A program made the position numbers and the translations under genes. Source: Streptomyces sp. DH5 (lineage in GTDB: Bacteria > Actinomycetota > Actinomycetes > Streptomycetales > Streptomycetaceae). From it: 64,000 nucleotides of DNA. Under the pieces are notes generated by a model, which searched no databases, was not told the DNA's origin, and saw nothing but the letters and a program-made list of their open reading frames with translations. Each line of letters begins with the position of its first letter. Position 1 is the stretch's first letter. Positions 36,150 through 45,332 of this stretch are shown here, piece after piece. The stretch lies in assembly GCF_020873915.1 (NCBI RefSeq), contig NZ_JAHWGP010000034.1, forward strand, positions 26,132-90,131, given 5' to 3'.

Positions 36150-37043
36150 ATGAAGCACCACCTTCCCGCGGGCAGGGCCCACGCCGGCCCCTACGCCGTC
36201 GACGTGACGCCCGAGACGGCCGGCTGGGGGCATTCGAGTCTGCGCGTCCTGGAGCTGGCACCCGGCGGCACGCACGCGTTCGACGCCGGTGACAGCGAGT
36301 GGATCGTGCTGCCGCTGAGCGGTGGCTGCACGGTCGCCGTGGACGACGGCTCCGGCCACCACACCTTCGAACTCAGCGGTCGCACCGGCGTGTTCGACGG
36401 CGTGAGCGACTTCGCCTACGTCCCGCGCGACGCCCGCGCGAGCGTCACCTCCGCCGGGGGCGGCCGCTTCGCCCTCACCGGCGCCCGCTGCACCCGCCGC
36501 CTGCCCGCCCGTTACGGCCCCGCCTCCGGCGTGCCGGTGGAACTGCGCGGCACCGGGAACTGCTCCCGCCAGGTCAACAACTTCGGCGCGGCCGGGGTCT
36601 TCGAGTGCGACAAGCTGATCGCGGTCGAGGTGCTCACCCCGGGCGGCAACTGGTCGTCCTTCCCGCCGCACAAGCACGACGAACACCGGCCGGGCGAGGA
36701 GTCCGTGCTGGAGGAGATCTACTACTTCGAGTTCGCCGCCCACGACGGCGTCCCCGGCCTCGGCTACCAGCGGGTCTCCCCCTCCGGCCCGGGCCGCGAC
36801 ACGGACGTGCTGGCGGAGGTGCGCGACGGCGACGTCGTCCTCATCCCGGACGGCTGGCACGGACCGTCCATGGCGGTGCCCGGCCACCACATGTACTACC
36901 TCAACGTCATGGCGGGCCCCGAGGACGAACGCGCCTGGCTGATCTGCGACCACCCCGACCACGCCTGGATCCGCGACACCTGGCGGGACCGGTCCGCCGA
37001 CCCCCGACTCCCCCTCTACACCGCACCGGAGAGGTCCGCATGA
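36150..37043 (+). CDS. iolB: 5-deoxy-glucuronate isomerase
   Basis: This 297-residue bicupin of the KduI/IolB family converts 5-deoxy-glucuronate to 2-deoxy-5-keto-gluconate. Typical segments are GDSEWIVLPLSGGCTV, GVFDGVSDFAYVPRDA, the metal-binding run SSFPPHKHDEHRPGEESVLEE (two His and a Glu) and PDGWHGPSMAVPGHHMYYLNVMAGP. ATG 36150 follows GGAGG. Its stop overlaps the iolD start by four bases (ATGA), so the two are translationally coupled. Confidence 0.96.
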   Translation: MKHHLPAGRAHAGPYAVDVTPETAGWGHSSLRVLELAPGGTHAFDAGDSEWIVLPLSGGCTVAVDDGSGHHTFELSGRTGVFDGVSDFAYVPRDARASVTSAGGGRFALTGARCTRRLPARYGPASGVPVELRGTGNCSRQVNNFGAAGVFECDKLIAVEVLTPGGNWSSFPPHKHDEHRPGEESVLEEIYYFEFAAHDGVPGLGYQRVSPSGPGRDTDVLAEVRDGDVVLIPDGWHGPSMAVPGHHMYYLNVMAGPEDERAWLICDHPDHAWIRDTWRDRSADPRLPLYTAPERSA

Positions 37044-38911
37044 GTGCCACCACCCGCCGACTGACGACCGCCCAGGCGCTGGTGCGGTTCCTGTCCGCCC
37101 AGTACACCGAGCGGGACGGCGTGCGACGCCGGCTGATCGCGGGCACCTGGGGCATCTTCGGCCACGGCAACGTGGCCGGCATCGGGCAGGCGCTGGTCGA
37201 GCACGCCGACGTCATGCCGTACCACCAGGGCCGCAACGAGCAGGCGATGGTGCACGCGGCGGTCGGGTACACCCGTCAGCTGAACCGGCTCTCCGCGCAG
37301 GCGGTGACGACCTCCATCGGTCCCGGCGCGACCAACCTGGTCACCGGGGCCGCCCTCGCCACGATCAACCGGCTGCCGGTCCTCCTGCTCCCCGGCGACT
37401 ACTTCGCCTCACGCGCCGCCGACCCGCTGCTCCAGCAGCTGGAACACCCGGCCGAGGCCGACGTGTCGGTCAACGACACGCTGCGCCCGGTGTCCCGGTA
37501 CTTCGACCGGATCGCCCGGCCCGAGGCGCTGATCCCCTCCGCGCTGAACGCGATGCGGGTGCTCGCCGACCCGGCCGAGACCGGCGCGGTCACCCTCGCC
37601 CTGCCGCAGGACGTGCAGGCGGAGGCGTACGACTGGCCGGAGGAGTTCTTCGCCGAGCGCGTGTGGTCCGTACGCCGCCCCGCCCCGGACCCGGCGGAGC
37701 TGGCGACGGCCGTGGAAGCCGTGCGGGCGGCGCGGCGGCCGCTGATCGTCGCGGGCGGCGGTGTGCACCACAGCGAGGCCGAGGACGCCCTGAAGGCGCT
37801 GGTGGACGCCACCGGCATCCCGGTCGCCTCCACCCAGGCCGGCAAGGGCTCCCTGCGCCACGACCATCCCGCCGACCTCGGCGGCATCGGCCACACCGGT
37901 ACGGCGGTGAGCGACGAACTCGCCCGCACCGCCGACCTGGTGATCGGTGTCGGCACCCGCTACACCGACTTCACCACCGCCTCAGGCACCCTGTTCCAGC
38001 ACCCGGAGGTGCGCTTCCTCAACCTCAACATCACCGCCTTCGACGCCCACAAGCTGGCGGCGCGCACCCTGGTCTGCGACGCGCGGACCGGTCTGGAACA
38101 GCTCGCCGGGGCGCTGGCCGGACACCGGGTGGAGGAGTCGTACGCGGACGGGTACCGGGCGGGCAAGGAGCGGTGGGAGCGGGTGGTCGAGCGCGCCTAC
38201 CGGGCCGACGACGACGACGCCGTGCCGACGCAGACGCAGGTGCTGGGCGCGCTGGACGCGGTCGTCGGCGACGAGGACGTGGTGATCAACGCGGCCGGTT
38301 CGCTCCCCGGCGACCTGCACAAGCTGTGGCGCGCGCGCAGCCCCCGCCAGTACCACCTGGAGTACGGCTACTCCTGCATGGGCTACGAGATCCCCGCCTC
38401 GCTCGGTGTCCAGCAGGCCGCCCCCGGCACCCCGGTGTGGGCGCTGGTCGGCGACGGCACCTACCTGATGATGCCGACGGAGATCGTCACGGCCGTCCAG
38501 GAGAACCTGCCCGTCACCATGGTGCTCGTCCAGAACCACGGGTACGCCTCCATCGGCGGTCTGTCCGAGGAGACCGGCGGCGAACGCTTCGGCACCGCCT
38601 ACCGCCACCGGGCCGCGGACGGCACCTTCACCGGCGCCCCGCTGCCCGTCGACCTGGCCGCCAACGCCGCCAGCCTCGGCATGCGCGTACTGCGCGCCGA
38701 AACCGTCGGGGAACTGCGCGGCGCACTCGCCGAGGCGCGCGCCTCGGACCGTCCGACCTGCGTGTACGTCGAGACCGACCCGGCGCCCACCGCTCCCCCG
38801 GCCGAGGCCTGGTGGGACGTGCCGGTGGCCGAGGTGTCGTCCCGTCCGGCCGCCGTCCGGGCCCGCGAGCGGTACGAGGCGCAGGTCGCCGGACGCCGCC
38901 GTCACCTGTGA
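37040..38911 (+). CDS. iolD: Trihydroxycyclohexane-1,2-dione acylhydrolase
   Basis: This 623-residue thiamine-diphosphate enzyme opens the inositol-derived ring of trihydroxycyclohexanedione to 5-deoxy-glucuronate. The N-terminal domain holds the cofactor-activating Glu in HQGRNEQAMVHAAVG and the segment SIGPGATNLVTGAALATINRLPVLLLPGD. The C-terminal cofactor domain has EYGYSCMGYEIPASLG and GDGTYLMMPTEIVTA...VQNHGYASIGGLSE, which is the GDG...N metal-binding motif. It is coupled to iolB by an ATGA overlap. The length is normal for IolD. Confidence 0.96.
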   Translation: MSATTRRLTTAQALVRFLSAQYTERDGVRRRLIAGTWGIFGHGNVAGIGQALVEHADVMPYHQGRNEQAMVHAAVGYTRQLNRLSAQAVTTSIGPGATNLVTGAALATINRLPVLLLPGDYFASRAADPLLQQLEHPAEADVSVNDTLRPVSRYFDRIARPEALIPSALNAMRVLADPAETGAVTLALPQDVQAEAYDWPEEFFAERVWSVRRPAPDPAELATAVEAVRAARRPLIVAGGGVHHSEAEDALKALVDATGIPVASTQAGKGSLRHDHPADLGGIGHTGTAVSDELARTADLVIGVGTRYTDFTTASGTLFQHPEVRFLNLNITAFDAHKLAARTLVCDARTGLEQLAGALAGHRVEESYADGYRAGKERWERVVERAYRADDDDAVPTQTQVLGALDAVVGDEDVVINAAGSLPGDLHKLWRARSPRQYHLEYGYSCMGYEIPASLGVQQAAPGTPVWALVGDGTYLMMPTEIVTAVQENLPVTMVLVQNHGYASIGGLSEETGGERFGTAYRHRAADGTFTGAPLPVDLAANAASLGMRVLRAETVGELRGALAEARASDRPTCVYVETDPAPTAPPAEAWWDVPVAEVSSRPAAVRARERYEAQVAGRRRHL

Positions 38912-38954
38912 ACCCGCCCGCACCGTCCGCACGCCCCGAGGGAGGTCCGTGACC

Positions 38955-39740
38955 ATGGCGAAGACCGGTGACCGCGCACGTGCGGCGGCCGAACCCGCGT
39001 TGAGCGCCCTGGACTTCACCCTGGACCGGGGCAGTCCGGTGCCGCTGTACCACCAGCTCGCCCAGCAGCTGGAAGCGGCCATCCAGCAGGGGGTGCTCGC
39101 CCCGGGCAACCTGCTGGGCAACGAGGTGGACCTCTCGGTCCGCCTCGGCCTGTCCCGCCCCACCGTCCGCCAGGCGATCCAGTCGCTCGTCGACAAGGGA
39201 CTGCTCGTCCGCCGGCGTGGGGTGGGCACCCAGGTGGTGCACAGCCGGGTCAGGCGTCCGCTGGAGCTGAGCAGCCTCTACGACGACCTGGAGGCGGCCG
39301 GTCAGGGCCCGAGCACACAGGTGGTCCGCAACGAGACGGTCCCGGCCTCCCCCGGGGTGGCCGCGGCGCTGGGCCTGGCGGAGGGCTCCGAGGTCGTCCT
39401 CCTGGAGCGCCTGCGCAGCACCCACGGCCAGCCGGTCGCCCTGCTGTGCAACTATCTGCCGCCGGGTCTGCTGGAGCTGGACGGCGACCGTCTGGAGGCG
39501 ACCGGCCTGTACCGGATGATGCGCTCGGCCGGCATCACCCTGCACAGCGCCCGCCAGACCGTCGGCGCACGCTCGGCCACCGGGCCGGAGGCGGCCCGCC
39601 TGGGCGAGGAGGAGGGCGCGGCCCTGCTCACCATGGAGCGCACCGCGTACGACGACACGGGCCGGCCGGTGGAGTTCGGCACCCACATCTACCGAGCGTC
39701 CCGGTACTCGTTCGACTTCCAGCTGCTGGTCAGGCCCTGA
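38955..39740 (+). CDS. GntR/HutC-family transcriptional regulator
   Basis: This 261-residue protein has an N-terminal winged helix (PLYHQLAQQLEAAIQQGVLAPG...LSVRLGLSRPTVRQAIQSLVDKGLLVRRRGVGTQV). A C-terminal UTRA ligand domain includes EGSEVVLLERLRSTHGQPVALLCNYLPP. ATG 38955 is preferred over GTG 38949 because GGAGG lies nine bases before the ATG but only three before the GTG. It follows iolD by 43 bp on the same strand, so it probably regulates the inositol genes in response to a pathway intermediate. Its last 11 bases overlap the convergent DUF427 gene. Confidence 0.92.
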   Translation: MAKTGDRARAAAEPALSALDFTLDRGSPVPLYHQLAQQLEAAIQQGVLAPGNLLGNEVDLSVRLGLSRPTVRQAIQSLVDKGLLVRRRGVGTQVVHSRVRRPLELSSLYDDLEAAGQGPSTQVVRNETVPASPGVAAALGLAEGSEVVLLERLRSTHGQPVALLCNYLPPGLLELDGDRLEATGLYRMMRSAGITLHSARQTVGARSATGPEAARLGEEEGAALLTMERTAYDDTGRPVEFGTHIYRASRYSFDFQLLVRP

Positions 39741-40536
39741 GGCCCGCGCTGAACGGGGTGACCGGGCGCGGCAGGCGCTCGCCGTCCACGGTCAGGTCGA
39801 CCGCCTCGTCGTAGAAGGCGAGGCGGTCCCTGATCACGGCCACCGCGGGCAGCGGGTCGGGGTAGCTCCAGAGGACACGCGGCGGTACGGCGCCCTCGCC
39901 GCGCCAGGACCAGTAGGCGTCGGCCGTGCCCTTGTACGGGCACCGGGTGCTGTGGTCCGCGGGCTCGAAGAGGTCCAGGCGGACGTCCTCGCGCGGGAGG
40001 TAGTAGCGGGTCGGCAGCGAGGTCTCGAACAGCAGGACCGGGTGGCGGGTGTCCGCGACGACGGTGCCCTCGATCTCGACCCGGACGTGGCGGCTGCTCG
40101 GCATCGCGTCCACCCGTTTGTACGGGTCGCGCGGGTGGACGAAGATCTCCTCGTCCTCCTCGTACCAGTGGTCGAGGCCCGTGCCGCCGGGCCCGAACCA
40201 GGCGAACGCGATGTACCCGGACAGGTCGTCGGCGGGGAACGTCCAGGCGGCGTTCGGGCGCGGGTCGCCGCCGGCGTGGAGGTCGTAGAAGACCGTCGAA
40301 CCGGTGTGGCTGCCCGTCCGGGGGTGCCGGGCGGGACGGAGGAGGTCCGTGCGCACCTCCTGCCGGGGGAAGGCGTACTGCGGGACGGGCAGCCGGGGCT
40401 CCCAGACGAGGACCGGGTGGCGGCTGTCGACGACGGTGACGTCGCCGGCGGTGCCGCGCACCCAGCGCTCGCTGGGTTCCCACAGCAGGCCCTCGGGCGT
40501 CGCCCGCGGGGAACGGGCGGCGGGGTGGGTGATCAT
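39730..40536 (-). CDS. Tandem DUF427-domain protein
   Basis: This 268-residue protein has two copies of the DUF427 fold. Copy one has WVRGTAGDVTVVDSRHPVLVWEP...YAFPRQEV, then FYDLHAGG...AAWTFP and IAFAWFG. Copy two has VRVEIEGTVVADTRHPVLLFET...YYLPREDV, then CPYKGTADAYWSW and VLWSYP, ending DEAVDLTVDGERL. The conserved CPYKG and FYDE residues look like a small-molecule pocket, but no activity is established that I know of. ATG 40536 follows GGGAGC. Confidence 0.9.
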   Translation of the reverse strand: MITHPAARSPRATPEGLLWEPSERWVRGTAGDVTVVDSRHPVLVWEPRLPVPQYAFPRQEVRTDLLRPARHPRTGSHTGSTVFYDLHAGGDPRPNAAWTFPADDLSGYIAFAWFGPGGTGLDHWYEEDEEIFVHPRDPYKRVDAMPSSRHVRVEIEGTVVADTRHPVLLFETSLPTRYYLPREDVRLDLFEPADHSTRCPYKGTADAYWSWRGEGAVPPRVLWSYPDPLPAVAVIRDRLAFYDEAVDLTVDGERLPRPVTPFSAGLRA

Positions 40537-40604
40537 GGCCGGGGCTCCCTCCGGACGGGCCGGTACCCCTTCCACCGTGCCACCGGCGGGCGCGGTTGTC
40601 CGTC

Positions 40605-41585
40605 TCAGTGCGCCGCGTCCAGCCGGGCCCGCTGCCGCGCGGAGAGTTCCAGGTCCACCGCCGCCAGGTTCTCCTCCAGCTGGTCCAGGGACGACACCCC
40701 GGCCAGCGGGAGGATCGGCAGCTCGTGGCCGAGCTGCCAGGCCAGCGTCACCTGGTTGGGTGTCGCCCCGGTCTCCCGGGCGACCTCGTGCAGCACCGCG
40801 AGGCGGGCGGGCGTGCCCGGGTGGTCGTAGTCGTGGGGCAGCCGTTCGGGGCGGGTGTAGGCGCCCCTGAGCAGCGGTGAGTAGGCGACCAGGGTGAGAG
40901 CGGGTTCCGCGCGCAGGTAGCCGGCCAGTTCCGCTCCGGCGTGGCCGAGGCTGCCGTCGGGGAAGAGGCGCTCGGGGACGTCGGACCGGGGCCGGAGGTA
41001 ACTGTGCTGGTACTGCAGCACCTCGTATCCGGGCAGTCCGGCCGCGGCCGCGATGGCGCGGGCCCGCTCCACCCGCCATACGGCCTGGTTGCTCACCCCG
41101 AGCAGTCCGACCGTGCCCTCGGCGACCAGGGCCGCGAAGCCCTCGACCGTCTCCCGCTGCTCGACGGTGTGGTCGTCGATGTGGGCGTACAGCAGATCGA
41201 GTCGCTCCAGGCCCAGCCGTTCGCGGCTGCGCTCGGAGGACTCCCTGATCACCTTCGCGGACAGGCCCTCCGGGTTGTCGACGTAGTCCGTGCCGGGGGC
41301 GAGGGGGCGGGCGCCGAGCTTGGTGGCGAACACCGTCTCCTCGCCCACGCCGCGGCTGCGCCGCCAGCGGCCGAGCAGTTCCTCGCTCTGTCCGCCCTGG
41401 CCGCCGTCGGTCCAGAAGGCGTAGTTGTCGGACGTGTCGATGAAGTTGCCGCCGGCTTCCGCGTAGCGGTCGAGCAGGGCGAACGCGGTCCTCTCGTCGG
41501 TCGTCGAACCGAACATCATCGCGCCGAGCGCCAGCACGCTCACCCTCCGGCTGTGCGGACCGGTTCCGATGGTGCGGTACTTCAT
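40605..41585 (-). CDS. Aldo/keto reductase
   Basis: This 326-residue AKR begins MKYRTIGTGPHSRRVSVLALGAMMFG. It has the catalytic Asp-Tyr of GNFIDTSDNYAFWTDGGQGGQSE, the lysine of VFATKLGARP and the histidine region LDLLYAHIDDHTVE. The coenzyme segment is LPLAGVSSLDQLEENLAAV. It is probably an NADPH-dependent carbonyl reductase of unknown substrate. ATG 41585 follows AAGGAG. Its 5' end is about 165 bp from the divergent EEP gene. Confidence 0.93.
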   Translation of the reverse strand: MKYRTIGTGPHSRRVSVLALGAMMFGSTTDERTAFALLDRYAEAGGNFIDTSDNYAFWTDGGQGGQSEELLGRWRRSRGVGEETVFATKLGARPLAPGTDYVDNPEGLSAKVIRESSERSRERLGLERLDLLYAHIDDHTVEQRETVEGFAALVAEGTVGLLGVSNQAVWRVERARAIAAAAGLPGYEVLQYQHSYLRPRSDVPERLFPDGSLGHAGAELAGYLRAEPALTLVAYSPLLRGAYTRPERLPHDYDHPGTPARLAVLHEVARETGATPNQVTLAWQLGHELPILPLAGVSSLDQLEENLAAVDLELSARQRARLDAAH

Positions 41586-41751
41586 GGCCGACTCCTTCCG
41601 TGTCGCACCCCGTTGTCGGGGCACGGGACGGGAGTCTCCCTGTTGGAGAGCGCTCGAGGTCAAGCGTGCCGGGCGAACTCCTGTGCCCGCGGTGAAACTG
41701 TTCTCCTCCGCGGTTCGTCCTCCACGACGGGCCGAGCGGACGGGGAGACGG

Positions 41752-42693
41752 GTGGAGCGGGAGTGGTGGGCGTGGACGCGGGGGCGGGTGCTCGCCGTCT
41801 GCGCGGTGCTGACGGCGGGGCTGACGGCGTTCCACGGGGTGGTGCCGAACCGGCCGGGCCGGATGGGCAGTCTGCTGGAGTCGTTCCTGCCGTGGCTCGG
41901 TCTGGCGGTGGTCCCGCTGTTCGTCCTGGCCGTCCTGCGCCGGTCGGCCGTCGCGCTGCTGGCCCTGCTGCTGCCCGCGGCGGCCTGGACGCAGCTCTTC
42001 GGCGGGCTGCTGCTGCCCGGGACGCCGCCCGGACCGCGCACCCTGGTGGCGGTGCAGCACAACGTCAGCGACGAGAACTCCGATCCGGCGGGCACGGCCC
42101 GCGCGCTGGCCGGGGCCGGGCCCGACCTCATCGCGCTCCAGGAGCTCGTGTCCGGCGCGCTGCCGGTCTACGAGCGGGTCCTCGCCGCCGACTACCCGTA
42201 CCACGCGGTGCGGGGCACCGTGGGGCTGTGGTCGAGGCATCCGCTGACCGGCATCCGGCCCGTGGACATCAGGCCGGGGGACGTCCCGGCGCCCTGGAGC
42301 CGCGGACTGCGGACCGTGGTCCGTACGCCGCACGGGGACGTCGCGGCGTACGTCGCGCACCTGCCCTCGATGCGTGTCGGGGCGGGCGGTCTCGCGTCGT
42401 CCCGGCGCGACGAGAGCGCCCGGCTGCTGGGCGGGGCCGTGGCCGCGGAGCGGCTGGAGCGGGTGATCCTGATGGGCGACCTGAACGGCACGGTCGACGA
42501 CCGGGGGATGGAGCCGCTGACGTCCCGGCTGGGCGTCGCGCGGCGGGGCTTCGCCCTCAGCTTCCCCGCTTCCCTGCCGGTGGCCCGGATCGACCAGGTC
42601 ATGGCCCGCTCGGCGACCGTCGACCACCTCCGCGCCCTGCCCGCCACCGGCAGCGACCATCTGCCGGTGGCGGCCCGGGTCACCCTGCGCTGA
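41752..42693 (+). CDS. Membrane-anchored endonuclease/exonuclease/phosphatase family protein
   Basis: This 313-residue protein has three hydrophobic helices (about residues 10-30, 45-65 and 70-90). An extracytoplasmic EEP domain follows with metal and catalytic motifs VAVQHNVSDENSD, LIALQELVSG, YVAHLPSMR, VILMGDLNGTVDD and the terminal GSDHLPV. Such proteins hydrolyse phosphoesters of nucleic acids, lipids or sugars; the substrate here is unknown. GTG 41752 is chosen because GGGGAGA lies upstream, though the frame is open further upstream to 41569. The last 14 bases overlap the convergent NUDIX gene. Confidence 0.85.
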   Translation: MEREWWAWTRGRVLAVCAVLTAGLTAFHGVVPNRPGRMGSLLESFLPWLGLAVVPLFVLAVLRRSAVALLALLLPAAAWTQLFGGLLLPGTPPGPRTLVAVQHNVSDENSDPAGTARALAGAGPDLIALQELVSGALPVYERVLAADYPYHAVRGTVGLWSRHPLTGIRPVDIRPGDVPAPWSRGLRTVVRTPHGDVAAYVAHLPSMRVGAGGLASSRRDESARLLGGAVAAERLERVILMGDLNGTVDDRGMEPLTSRLGVARRGFALSFPASLPVARIDQVMARSATVDHLRALPATGSDHLPVAARVTLR

Positions 42694-43354
42694 GGCCGGC
42701 GAAGGGTCCCTCCAGCGCGGCCCACTGGAGCAGCATGATGGTCTTGGCGTCGTTGATCTCACCGGTGCGGACCATGCGCAGGGCCCGTCGGAAGGGCAGT
42801 TCGAGGATCTCGATGTCCTCGCCCTCCTCGTGCAGGCCCCCGCCCTCGTGGGTGCGGGTCGCCGGGCCGTAGGCGGCGGCGTAGAAGCTGACGCGTTCGG
42901 TGACCGAGCCGGGGCTCATGTAGACGTCGAAGACGTGCCGGACGGGGCCGATGGTGTGGCCGGTCTCCTCCGCCACCTCACGGCGCACGGCGACCTCGGG
43001 GTGTTCGTCCTCGTCGTCGAGCAGGCCGCCCGGTGTCTCGATCAGCAGTCCGTCGGGGTGGCCGTTGACGTAGGTGGGGAAGCGGAACTGGCGGATGAGC
43101 AGCACGGTTTCGCGTTCGGCGTCGTAGAGCAGCATGGTGGCGCCGTTGCCGCGGTCGTGCGTCTCGCGTTCCTGGGTGCTCCAGGTGCCGTCGGCGCGCT
43201 GGAGGTCGAAGGTCGTGGTGCGCTCGACGTACCAGTGGCTGGACAGCAGTCTCACGTCCCGGACCCTCACCCGCGGGTTGCCCGTCAGGTCACGGCCCGT
43301 GCGGTCGAGTCCGGTGCGGCCCCGGCGGTCCGGGGTGTCGATACCGGCGGTCAT
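42680..43354 (-). CDS. NUDIX hydrolase, nucleoside-diphosphate-sugar type
   Basis: This 224-residue protein contains a complete NUDIX box, GGLLDDEDEHPEVAVRREVAEETG (Gx5Ex7REUxEExGU), which binds Mg. The N-terminal dimerisation strands VRDVRLLSSHWYVERTTTFDLQRADGTW match the NudK/ADP-ribose pyrophosphatase group. It probably hydrolyses GDP-mannose, ADP-ribose or a similar sugar nucleotide. ATG 43354 is the best start in the region, although the Shine-Dalgarno match is weak. Confidence 0.9.
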   Translation of the reverse strand: MTAGIDTPDRRGRTGLDRTGRDLTGNPRVRVRDVRLLSSHWYVERTTTFDLQRADGTWSTQERETHDRGNGATMLLYDAERETVLLIRQFRFPTYVNGHPDGLLIETPGGLLDDEDEHPEVAVRREVAEETGHTIGPVRHVFDVYMSPGSVTERVSFYAAAYGPATRTHEGGGLHEEGEDIEILELPFRRALRMVRTGEINDAKTIMLLQWAALEGPFAGLSAG

Positions 43355-43442
43355 CGGCGGACCGGCGGCGGGGAGGGCGGGTGCTCGGTGCTCATGCCCG
43401 CTTTTATCACAGCGCCGGCCCGGCGCGGCGGGACAGGTGAAA

Positions 43443-43469
43443 GGCCGTACCGGAGTGTCCGGTACGGCC
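43443..43469. terminator. Hairpin downstream of tRNA-Pro copy 2
   Basis: GGCCGTACCGG (43443-43453) pairs perfectly with CCGGTACGGCC (43459-43469) around AGTGT. It lies 23 bp beyond the 3' end of the minus-strand tRNA gene. Confidence 0.75.
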
Positions 43470-43492
43470 CGCCGACCCGCTGTTCTCACGAG

Positions 43493-43566
<74 letters not shown>

Positions 43567-43667
43567 ATGCGCGCTGACGCGGTGTGCTCCGCGTGATCGC
43601 GCGAACAGCACTTTACCCCACACCCCGGGCCCGGCCGAAGCGGGCCCGGACTTGGGACAATCGGTGC

Positions 43668-44219
43668 ATGGGCAGCATGGACAGCACTTCCACGGGCCGG
43701 ACGGCCGCCGCACGCGACCGGGAGACCGCCGCCGCGCGCGACCGGGACACCGAAGGACGGGCGCGCAACGCGCGGCCCCGGGACGGGCTCGGGCGGCCCC
43801 TGCCGTACGGCGCGGAGGGTGTGCCCCGGCAGCCGGAGGGGGTGGTGCGGCGTCCGGAGGAGAGTGTCGCGGAGGCGCAGCGGCTGCTGGACGAGGGGAA
43901 GCCGTTCCACGCGCACGAGGTGTTCGAGGACGCCTGGAAGTCGGGGCCGGAGCGGGAGCGGGAGCTGTGGCGGGGGCTGGCCCAGCTCGCGGTGGGGCTC
44001 ACGCACGCCGCGCGGGGCAACGCCACGGGCGGGGCGCGGCTGCTGCGGCGGGGAGCCGGTGCGGCGGAGGAGTGGGCCGCGGGGGCGGAGGACCGGCCGC
44101 ACGGGATCGACCTCCCGGGGGTGATCGTCTGGGCCCGGGAGCTGGCGGCGGAGGTGGAGCGGGGCGGTGGCCCCGTGGAGGCGGGGGCGCGGGCGCCGCG
44201 GCTGCGGGGGACCTCCTGA
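43668..44219 (+). CDS. DUF309-domain protein
   Basis: This is a 183-residue protein. After a low-complexity Arg/Asp-rich N terminus (RDRETAAARDRDTEGRARN), residues about 60-165 form the helical DUF309 domain with its signature LLDEGKPFHAHEVFEDAWKSGPERERELWRGLAQLAVGLTHAARGN. The function is unknown. ATG 43668 seems leaderless: GACAAT (43656-43661) is a good -10 whose transcript would begin at the ATG, and there is no ribosome site. Confidence 0.88.
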   Translation: MGSMDSTSTGRTAAARDRETAAARDRDTEGRARNARPRDGLGRPLPYGAEGVPRQPEGVVRRPEESVAEAQRLLDEGKPFHAHEVFEDAWKSGPERERELWRGLAQLAVGLTHAARGNATGGARLLRRGAGAAEEWAAGAEDRPHGIDLPGVIVWARELAAEVERGGGPVEAGARAPRLRGTS

Positions 44220-44230
44220 GGGTCGACGGC

Positions 44231-45000
44231 GTGCGGCGGACTCGGACCGTGCGGGAGATCCGCGCCATCGGGAGCGGCGCGGGCGCCCCCGACCGGCTCC
44301 CCTGCGGGCGGGACGGTCGCCGCGGAGCACGGACGTGTTCTTCGTCCTGGACGAGGGCGGGGTGGAGGCGGACCTGACGCGGTCGCGCCGGGAGCTGCTC
44401 GAGGCACAGGTACCAGGTGGCGCGGACCGCGTCGTCGAGGCGGGACGGACGTCCGGCGGCTCCGCCCGCTCCCCCGCCGTCGGGGACCGGCGCAGGGCCC
44501 GCGCGGACGTCTGCGAGCGGATGATCGCCGAGGAGCCGGACGGGGACGGGACCGGCGCGCTCCCGGTGTGGGGCGACCCGTCGCCGTACGACAGCACCCC
44601 GGCGGTCCTGGGGGAGGTCCCGCAGCGGGGGCACGTGGCGTTCACGTACGACGTAGTGCCGGGCGTCAGCAGCGTCCCGGCGCTCCTGGACCGGCACCGC
44701 ACGGGGCTCGACCGCGTCGGCCGACCGGGTGCGGGTCACCATGGGCCGGCCCCTCGCGGAGGGCTTCCCGGAGGGGGCGGACGACGTGGTGGTGACGCCG
44801 GACGCCCACCAGGCCTTCCGGGCGTACGCCGACCAGGACGTGGACATCTTCCGGGGCCCCTGCGTCGGCACCCCGGACGACATCCCGGTCTCCGGTCCGC
44901 TCGCCGAGGCCGCTCCGCGCGTCGAACGGCTGCGCGCGCCGGCGCGGGAGCGCAAGGGCTGGATCATGGACACGTACCGGCTGCGCCGCGGACCGGCCGA
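44231..45000 (+). pseudogene. cobF: Decayed precorrin-6A synthase (cobF) with two frameshifts
   Basis: Three consecutive segments in different frames together match CobF, the deacetylating precorrin-6A synthase of the aerobic cobalamin pathway. Segment 1 from GTG 44231 reads VREIRAIGSGAGAPDRL. A one-base loss at about 44299-44305 shifts to segment 2, STDVFFVLDEGGVEADLTRSRREL through VWGDPSPYDST and DVVPGVSSVPALLDRHRTG. One extra G in the run at about 44727-44729 shifts to segment 3, VTMGRPLAEGFPEGADDVVV...ERKGWIMDTYRLRR. The normal stop is also lost, so the third frame runs on to 45268. Several conserved positions look degraded. I see nothing else in 45001-45332 except low-complexity GC sequence. 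Confidence 0.8.
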
Positions 45001-45332
45001 GGGCCGAGCCCGGGCGCCGGTCCGCCGGTCCGCCGGTCCGCCGGTACGGGAGCGGCGGCGGGGGCTCCCGCAACGCCGCTGGCCCGTGTCACCCGGCGCG
45101 CGTCGGCCGGGTGGTCGCGCGGCGGGTCCTTCCCGTCGGCGTGCGCCGCCGTGGCGGGTGTGCGGCGCGGGGCCCGGGACGGCGACGGGTTCGCGGGCGG
45201 CCGGACGGGCCGGGGTGCGGTGCGTCCGGGGCCGGGGGGTGTGTCCGGGGCGGGCCGTCCGTCGGTGATCGTCGTCGGGCCGCACGTGTGTGCGTGCACG
45301 CCCTACGATGACGCCGGGCGACTGAAGGGGTC

